Below are positions 6,388 to 11,192 of a stretch of DNA of 11,192 nucleotides, piece after piece. The notes beneath the pieces were generated by a model, which was not told the DNA's origin, did no database searches, and saw only the letters and a list, made by a program, of their open reading frames with translations. Source of the DNA: Bacteroides sp. UBA939 (GTDB taxonomy: Bacteria; Bacteroidota; Bacteroidia; Bacteroidales; Bacteroidaceae); assembly GCF_002293435.1 (NCBI RefSeq), contig NZ_DBDF01000055.1:169-11360 (forward strand). Reading direction: 5' to 3'. Made by a program: the position numbers and the translations under genes. Position 1 is the first letter of the stretch; each line of letters opens with the position of its first letter.

Positions 6388-7335
6388 TCACAACATACAC
6401 TTGGAAGAAAGATATCTCTCTGCTTCAATGGCAGCCTTGCATCCACTTCCGGCAGCAGTAATAGCCTGGCGATAATGTGGGTCGGCTACATCACCGGCAG
6501 CAAACACACCCGGTACTTTAGTACAAGGAGTATTTCCCTCTGTAACAATATAGCCCGTTTCATCCGTATCCAGATAAGGCTTGAAGATATCCGAATTCGG
6601 TTGATGCCCGATAGCCAGGAAGAAACCGTCAATAGGCAAATCATAGTGTTTTTCATCCGCTTCGCCCATCCGCTGCACCAGATGAACGCCCTCTACCCCA
6701 TTCTCTCCAAACAGACCTACGGCATTGTGTTCGAAGAGCACTTCAATCTTATCGTGCTTCGTCACACGCTCCTGCATAATTTTAGAGGCGCGCAGATAGG
6801 GCTTGCGGACAATCAGATAAACCTTACTTGCCAGTCCGGAAAGATAAACAGCCTCTTCGCAGGCAGTATCTCCGCCACCCACAACAGCTACTATCTTTTT
6901 ACGGTAGAAGAAACCGTCGCAAGTGGCACAAGCGCTGACACCCATACCTGCATATTTCTTCTCGTCTGCCAATCCCAGGTACTTAGCCGTAGCACCTGTG
7001 GCAATTATCAATGTATCCGTCTCGATTACTTTTTCGTCATCAATCGTTACTTTGTAAGGCGCTGCACTCAAATCGGAAGCAGTTGCAACACCATAACGCA
7101 AATCTGCGCCGAAATGCTCAGCCTGCTTACGCAAATCATCCATTAGTTGCGAACCGCTAACACCTTCCGGATAACCGGGGAAGTTCTCCACATCCGTAGT
7201 GGTAGTCAACTGACCGCCGGGTTGCATTCCTTCGTAAAGCACCGGAGAGAGGTTAGCACGTCCGGCATAAATCGCAGCCGTATAACCTGCCGGCCCTGAA
7301 CCAATAATCAAACATTTCACTTTTTCTGTTTCCAT
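6388..7335 (-). CDS. trxB: Thioredoxin reductase (NADPH)
   Basis: This cytoplasmic FAD enzyme reduces thioredoxin with NADPH, supporting ribonucleotide reduction and oxidative-stress defence. Starting at ATG 7335 (METEKVKCLIIGSG) the protein has 315 residues, normal for bacterial low-molecular-weight TrxB. It shows the FAD dinucleotide fold GSGPAG (12-17), the redox disulfide CATC (C136-C139), the NADPH fold GGGDTA (153-158) and a second FAD motif GVFAAGDV (276-283). The NADPH 2'-phosphate site reads VRKPYLR (176-182), close to the canonical HRRxxxR, so NADPH use is expected. The frame stays open upstream with in-frame ATGs at 7347 and 7359 and no clear RBS for any, so a short N-terminal extension cannot be excluded. 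It follows lolA on the same strand, separated by 374 bp of repeat-rich DNA, so it probably has its own promoter. No TAnnTTTG box was found. Confidence 0.95.
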   Translation of the reverse strand: METEKVKCLIIGSGPAGYTAAIYAGRANLSPVLYEGMQPGGQLTTTTDVENFPGYPEGVSGSQLMDDLRKQAEHFGADLRYGVATASDLSAAPYKVTIDDEKVIETDTLIIATGATAKYLGLADEKKYAGMGVSACATCDGFFYRKKIVAVVGGGDTACEEAVYLSGLASKVYLIVRKPYLRASKIMQERVTKHDKIEVLFEHNAVGLFGENGVEGVHLVQRMGEADEKHYDLPIDGFFLAIGHQPNSDIFKPYLDTDETGYIVTEGNTPCTKVPGVFAAGDVADPHYRQAITAAGSGCKAAIEAERYLSSKCML

Positions 7336-7510
7336 ATCATTATCCATTTTATTTTTCATAAATACTTCATTATAATTAGTTTGTTCTAAGTACTTAGGTA
7401 TCTTGCCATTATTAGTTTGTAGCATAAATAACAACTTAGCAAAGCGGAGTTTAGCAGCGATTCGTGTTTAGTGATTAGTGATTAGCGCATGTGATTAATA
7501 AAAGTATCCT
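7336..7510. other. trxB upstream region with CTAAGTACTTAG palindrome
   Basis: This AT-rich stretch precedes trxB (minus strand). It contains a perfect 12-bp palindrome CTAAGTACTTAG at 7386-7397, about 50 bp upstream of the chosen start, which could be an operator. A TTAGTGA direct repeat (7468-7474, 7475-7481) continues into TTAGCG. I find no Bacteroides -7 consensus on the minus strand, and the trxB promoter remains unplaced. Confidence 0.4.
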
Positions 7511-7659
7511 TATTCTCCTCCTCCCGGGAGGAGGAGTACCCGTAGGGGGAGGTGGTAGGTTAAACAATAAAATACCTATTAATTACAGAATTAAGGAACT
7601 CTTTTTTTTACCTACCACCCCACCCTTCGGGCACCCCTCCTCCCAGGAGGAGGGGAATA
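7511..7659. repeat. GC-rich composite palindrome between lolA and trxB
   Basis: Two 50-bp arms, 7511-7560 and 7610-7659, pair with about 7 mismatches around a 49-nt AT-rich loop. Each arm end is itself a hairpin: a perfect 22-bp palindrome of CTCC/GGAG triplets at 7515-7536, and CCCCTCCTCC/GGAGGAGGGG at 7634-7655. The inner part of each arm carries the shared GGTGGTAGGT / ACCTACCACC sequence. The structure resembles a dispersed Bacteroides intergenic element I recall from memory. It could block read-through from ftsK-lolA into trxB or stabilise the lolA mRNA 3' end. Confidence 0.8.
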
Positions 7660-7665
7660 GAGATA

Positions 7666-7703
7666 CTCCGCGTTCATCCGTTTAATCCGCGTCGTCCGCG
7701 TAC
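7666..7703. repeat. Single arm of the 9-bp-unit repeat family
   Basis: Read on the minus strand, this is a run of 9-bp units ACGCGGACG, ACGCGGATT, AAACGGATG, AACGCGGAG, clearly related to the units at 2557 and 6227. No inverted partner is seen nearby. It begins 6 bp past the lolA stop codon (minus strand) and abuts the GC-rich composite palindrome. Confidence 0.7.
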
Positions 7704-7709
7704 CCATTC

Positions 7710-8351
7710 TCACCTTAAATCAATCACCTCCGCCGTCGGGAATGTCCTTTTATCAAATACAAAAAGAGCATCATTGTAAGTCTGTCCGGGTTGATAAGAT
7801 GTAACGCGAATAATAACATAATCTCCCCCTTTCTGAGTCATTTTCACATACAACGGCTGGAAACGATCCTTTGTCACATAAAGGATGATACTCTGCAAAT
7901 CTTGCTGTTTGCCGGAAGCAGTCAACACCACTTCGTACACCGGTTTTCCTTCATAAGTGGCAGTAGTGCCCAATTTTGCAGAATAGCCCTGTTTGTATAT
8001 GGATAATAAAACATAAGGATTGATGCTCTGCAATTCCTCAGGAGTAGGATCGGATATGTTCACTTCATCGCTATCAACCAGATAACTCCATTGTGTACGA
8101 CCATCAAACCATGTTTTCACACCTTCGGCATTTAAAAAGAATTTCTCTCCCTTCAGATTAATCAGACCGGCAGAAGTCCTCACCGGAGTACCCTTGCGAT
8201 GAGTATCAATAGTAAAATTAGACTCAATACCTCCCGCTTGACGGAAAGCGGTAGCAGTACGGTCTAATATTTCCCGGGCATCCGGCTGTTGTGCCGGGAG
8301 CGACGATGCCGCACCAAACAAGCAAATACAGAATAAAAGAATATTCTTCAT
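7710..8351 (-). CDS. lolA: LolA-like periplasmic lipoprotein carrier
   Basis: The product is predicted to carry outer-membrane lipoproteins across the periplasm after release from the inner membrane. From ATG 8351 it has 213 residues with a Sec signal peptide (MKNILLFCICLFGAASSLPA, probable cleavage after residue 20 before QQ). The mature part has the LolA-type half-barrel pattern: an amphipathic N-helix (AREILDRTATAFRQAGGI), then strands containing GLINLKGEKFFLNAEGVKTWFDGRTQWSYLVD in two halves (63-94), NISDPTPEEL (98-107), and late strands ending YNDALFVFDKRTFPTAEVIDLR (192-213). The frame extends 12 codons to ATG 8387, but that start would bury the signal peptide. It lies 93 bp after ftsK on the same strand; the gap has no TAnnTTTG box, so co-transcription with ftsK is likely. 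LolA homologues diverge strongly, so the identification rests on fold pattern, length and ftsK linkage. Confidence 0.85.
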   Translation of the reverse strand: MKNILLFCICLFGAASSLPAQQPDAREILDRTATAFRQAGGIESNFTIDTHRKGTPVRTSAGLINLKGEKFFLNAEGVKTWFDGRTQWSYLVDSDEVNISDPTPEELQSINPYVLLSIYKQGYSAKLGTTATYEGKPVYEVVLTASGKQQDLQSIILYVTKDRFQPLYVKMTQKGGDYVIIRVTSYQPGQTYNDALFVFDKRTFPTAEVIDLR

Positions 8352-8444
8352 AAAATTTCCGATAGATTTGTTTTTGTATATGAGCATATATGCGTATGTA
8401 TCAGGATACTAACATCCCTGAATCCTATTGTTACTTAACAGGGA

Positions 8445-10946
8445 CTATAACAAATTGTTCAGGCGCATTTGCAGCTCATTCTCATCGATACAAAGCACGT
8501 CGCGCGCCTTGCTGCCTTGTGTAGCTCCTACGATGCCGGCTTTTTCCAACTGATCCATAATACGCCCCGCACGGTTATAACCAATGGCAAACTTACGTTG
8601 TATCAACGAAGTAGAACCTTGCTGGTGAATAACTATCAAACGAGCCGCATCTTCGAACAAGGGGTCTAAGCGTCCCATATCCACATCACTCAGATCGCTT
8701 CCGCCGTCTTCACTAACATATTCGGGCAGATAGAAGGCCGTAGGATAGCCTTGCTGTTTGGCTATGAATTTGGTAATTTCGGCTACTTCCGGGGTATCAA
8801 TGAAAGCACACTGCACACGTACGGGATCGGCTCCCTGCAAGAATAACATGTCACCGCGACCAATCAATTGGTTAGCTCCCGGACGGTCAAGAATGGTACG
8901 TGAGTCTATCATAGCCGACACACGGAACGCAACACGCGCCGGGAAGTTTGCTTTAATCGTACCCGTAATGATATTCGTCGTAGGACGTTGCGTAGCAATC
9001 ACCATGTGGATGCCTACCGCACGCGCCAATTGGGCGATACGGGCAATGGGCAACTCAACCTCTTTGCCGGCAGTCATAATCAGGTCACCGAACTCATCAA
9101 TTACTACCACGATATAAGGCATGAACTTATGCCCCTTCTCCGGGTTCAACCGGCGATTGATAAACTTCTCATTATATTCTTTGATATTACGCACATGAGC
9201 CATTTTCAACAAGTCGTAGCGGGTATCCATTTCCACACAGATTGAGTTCAATGTCTGAACTACTTTGGTTACATCCGTAATAATGGCATCTTCCCCGTCG
9301 GGCAATTTGGCAAGGAAATGATGTTCGATAATCGAATAGATGCTAAATTCCACCTTCTTCGGGTCTACCAATACAAACTTCAACTCGGCGGGATGCTTTT
9401 TATAAAGCAAAGAGGTAATAATGGCATTCAGTCCGACGGATTTACCTTGACCCGTAGCGCCGGCAACCAGCATGTGGGGCATTTTACATAAATCCACCAT
9501 AAATACTTCATTAGTGATAGTCTTGCCCAAAGCAACCGGCAGGTCGTAAGTAGATTCCTGGAATTTCTTGCTGCCAATGATGCTTTGTCCCGAAACAATC
9601 TTCGGATTGGAGTTCGGTACTTCAATACCAATAGTGCCTTTCCCCGGAATGGGAGCAATGATACGGATACCCAGTGCCGAAAGGCTGAGAGCGATATCAT
9701 CTTCCAGACCACGGATTTTGGAGATGCGCACTCCTTGCTCAGGAGTAATTTCATACAATGTAACCGTAGGCCCTACCGTTGCCTTTATGGTGCTGATTTC
9801 AATACCAAAGCTACGCAATGTACTTACTATCTTATCCTTGTTGGCATTCTGCTCCGCCATATCAATAGTCGGTTCGGCATTATCATAATGCTTCATCAGG
9901 TCAACCGTAGGGTAGCGATAATTCTCTAAATCAAGACGGGGGTTATAGGGTTCTTTTTCAGTTCCTCTGTATTCTTCATCTTCTCCTACGGCTTCTATCT
10001 CAAAAGTAGGTTCCACTATCGCCGGTTTTCCCAAAGGCGGGGCTACGAAGTCCGGATCAGGAGTTTCAATGGTCATGGAGAGTTCTTCATCCGCCGGTTT
10101 GGCGAGTTTATTTCCGGCAGTGCCATTCAAATCCAACAGTATTTCATTATCCGGTTTGTCTACGGGCTTCGACACAGCAGTTGCTTCTTTATCTTCCGTA
10201 TTCTCCGGTTTTAGAGTACTTGCGGCAGGAGTGGTTTTATCATTCCCCTTTGCTGTCCAGGAATCTGTAAATTCTTCCGGAGCTTCACCGGCTTCTGCCT
10301 CTTCTTTCTTCTTACGTTTCAGGAAGCTTAGGCTGAGCAGTCTGCGTAACCATATTACAGTCCGTGCACTCAGATAGATAAGGAAGCAGATTGCCGTTAC
10401 CAGCAAAATCATCCAAACACCCGGAACACCCACTTGCGATACCATCCAGTTACTGACATTATAGCCATGCCTGCCACCCAGATACAGGAAAGAGTCTTTA
10501 TACTGATCCACAAACACGAAGCCGAAGAAAACGGAGAACCATATCAGCAACAACGAGCAACCGATAAACCATTTCCAGAGACGAACCACACGTACGCGCA
10601 TCAGTTTCAATCCGGCTACCGCAAGGAATACGAGAATAAAGAAAGAAGAAACGCCGAAGCAATCATTAATAAGATAGCTTGCCAATTGTGCTCCGCGCGA
10701 ACCGGCATAGTTCTTCACACCATTATTCGTAGAGGCGAGTTCTTGCGCGTTACCACCGTCAATTATACTCTGGTCGGTAGCACCCGTAAAGAAGAACGAA
10801 GAAAAAGCCAGTAACAGATAGACTGAAAAGATAACTAATATCAGTCCGACAACAAAGTGAATGGTTTCATTTTTGAAGATTGCCCTTATTTTTCCAAACA
10901 GGGAAAGGGATTGTTCCTTATCTTTGATTGTATCTCTTCTTGCCAT
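8445..10946 (-). CDS. ftsK: DNA translocase FtsK/SpoIIIE family
   Basis: This membrane-anchored ATPase pumps chromosomal DNA at the division septum and activates dimer resolution at dif. The 833-residue protein has four predicted membrane helices (about 32-53, 88-116, 124-147, 173-196) and a short charged, Pro/Glu-rich linker (about 205-345) typical of Bacteroidetes rather than the long E. coli linker. The alpha/beta motor (about 350-740) has Walker A GATGQGKS (496-503), Walker B VVVIDEFGDL (613-622, D617/E618) and ATQRPTTNIITGTIKANFPARVAFRV (651-676, read as two parts). A C-terminal gamma winged helix (about 760-825) contains the DNA-orienting-type segment RKFAIGYNRAGRIMDQLE, resembling the KOPS-reading domain. 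ATG 10946 is supported by an AGGAGAT ribosome site 7 nt upstream. It heads the ftsK-lolA unit and ends at a TAG codon (8445-8447). No defects are visible. Confidence 0.97.
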   Translation of the reverse strand: MARRDTIKDKEQSLSLFGKIRAIFKNETIHFVVGLILVIFSVYLLLAFSSFFFTGATDQSIIDGGNAQELASTNNGVKNYAGSRGAQLASYLINDCFGVSSFFILVFLAVAGLKLMRVRVVRLWKWFIGCSLLLIWFSVFFGFVFVDQYKDSFLYLGGRHGYNVSNWMVSQVGVPGVWMILLVTAICFLIYLSARTVIWLRRLLSLSFLKRKKKEEAEAGEAPEEFTDSWTAKGNDKTTPAASTLKPENTEDKEATAVSKPVDKPDNEILLDLNGTAGNKLAKPADEELSMTIETPDPDFVAPPLGKPAIVEPTFEIEAVGEDEEYRGTEKEPYNPRLDLENYRYPTVDLMKHYDNAEPTIDMAEQNANKDKIVSTLRSFGIEISTIKATVGPTVTLYEITPEQGVRISKIRGLEDDIALSLSALGIRIIAPIPGKGTIGIEVPNSNPKIVSGQSIIGSKKFQESTYDLPVALGKTITNEVFMVDLCKMPHMLVAGATGQGKSVGLNAIITSLLYKKHPAELKFVLVDPKKVEFSIYSIIEHHFLAKLPDGEDAIITDVTKVVQTLNSICVEMDTRYDLLKMAHVRNIKEYNEKFINRRLNPEKGHKFMPYIVVVIDEFGDLIMTAGKEVELPIARIAQLARAVGIHMVIATQRPTTNIITGTIKANFPARVAFRVSAMIDSRTILDRPGANQLIGRGDMLFLQGADPVRVQCAFIDTPEVAEITKFIAKQQGYPTAFYLPEYVSEDGGSDLSDVDMGRLDPLFEDAARLIVIHQQGSTSLIQRKFAIGYNRAGRIMDQLEKAGIVGATQGSKARDVLCIDENELQMRLNNLL

Positions 10947-10953
10947 GAATAAA

Positions 10954-10960
10954 ATCTCCT
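10954..10960 (-). promoter_or_regulatory. Ribosome binding site of ftsK (AGGAGAT)
   Basis: On the minus strand AGGAGAT lies 7 nt before the ATG at 10946. It is a good Shine-Dalgarno match for this genus and fixes the ftsK start. Confidence 0.75.
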
Positions 10961-10980
10961 TAATAAATGATAGATTGGTG

Positions 10981-10988
10981 CAAAAGTA
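10981..10988 (-). promoter_or_regulatory. ftsK promoter -7 element (TACTTTTG)
   Basis: The minus strand reads TACTTTTG, an exact TAnnTTTG match, 34 bp upstream of the ftsK ATG. Transcription would start near 10974, giving a leader of about 28 nt that includes the RBS. No clear -33 TTTG lies at usual spacing. Confidence 0.6.
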
Positions 10989-11119
10989 ATAAAAATATTG
11001 CTCTCTTTATAACCTTGTCTTCTAAAGATTCTGTAGCCTGTATGAATAATGCAGGATAGAATGTTCCGGAAGGCTGTCGCAGTTAAGTCAATGTTCATAA
11101 TTAGTTTATACTATAATTT

Positions 11120-11151
11120 TTTAGACGCAGAATAACGCGGATAACGCGGAT
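11120..11151 (+). repeat. 9-bp-unit repeat arm at the right edge
   Basis: The stretch begins TTTAGACGC like the left arm at 2557 and continues with units ending AACGCGGAT twice (11133-11151, one unit slightly irregular). It is followed by a T-rich stretch and then CAGGCT...GCGCAGC, reminiscent of the arm-then-CAGGCTGCGC order at 2557-2606. If the element is complete, its inverted partner lies beyond the window. Confidence 0.65.
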
Positions 11152-11192
11152 CTCTTTTTATCTTCCTGACAGGCTAACGTAGCGCAGCATTT

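Noticed and set aside
6475..7146. 223-codon open frame antisense to trxB.
   Set aside because: It lies within trxB on the opposite strand, has a composition unlike real proteins and no RBS.
7491..7685. Open frame of 64 codons between lolA and trxB.
   Set aside because: It is a translation of the GC-rich palindrome (Gly/Pro-rich runs) and shows no start context.

Overview
The window looks like ordinary chromosomal DNA of a Bacteroides or close relative (Bacteroidales). Evidence: a 729-residue type III glutamine synthetase, start regions with TAnnTTTG-type -7 promoter elements and mostly weak Shine-Dalgarno sequences, a Bacteroides-type lipoprotein hexosaminidase, and several palindromic intergenic repeats of a kind I associate from memory with this genus. 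The species cannot be fixed from sequence alone.

Layout, left to right. 1-308: regulatory/intergenic DNA with an 11-bp tandem array and inverted GGGGTAC motifs in front of glnN. 309-2498 (+): type III glutamine synthetase. 2499-3034: a gene-free stretch filled with repeats (a 36-bp inverted repeat built of 9-bp units, three copies of a 16-mer, and small hairpins). 3035-3736 (+): a Crp/Fnr-family regulator. 3774-6218 (+): a GH20 beta-N-acetylhexosaminidase lipoprotein, 37 bp downstream and probably co-transcribed, with a perfect 21-bp palindrome across the junction. 6219-6387: a convergent junction holding a large two-layer palindrome. 6388-7335 (-): thioredoxin reductase. 7336-7709: a second repeat-rich gap with a GC-rich composite palindrome. 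7710-8351 (-): periplasmic LolA-like lipoprotein carrier. 8445-10946 (-): FtsK/SpoIIIE DNA translocase. 10947-11192: ftsK upstream region with another 9-bp-unit repeat at the edge.

Function: glnN provides ammonia assimilation. The crp-GH20 pair suggests regulated trimming of GlcNAc/GalNAc-containing glycans at the envelope. ftsK-lolA-trxB is a housekeeping block: chromosome segregation, outer-membrane lipoprotein trafficking and thiol redox balance. ftsK and lolA are also adjacent in E. coli, with trxB close by.

I found no convincing new multi-gene system. The most interesting material is non-coding: a shared 9-bp-period repeat family in four gaps, twice as inverted arms around different inserts; the 21-bp palindrome at the crp stop codon; the composite palindrome at 7511-7659; and the 11-bp-period array at the left edge.
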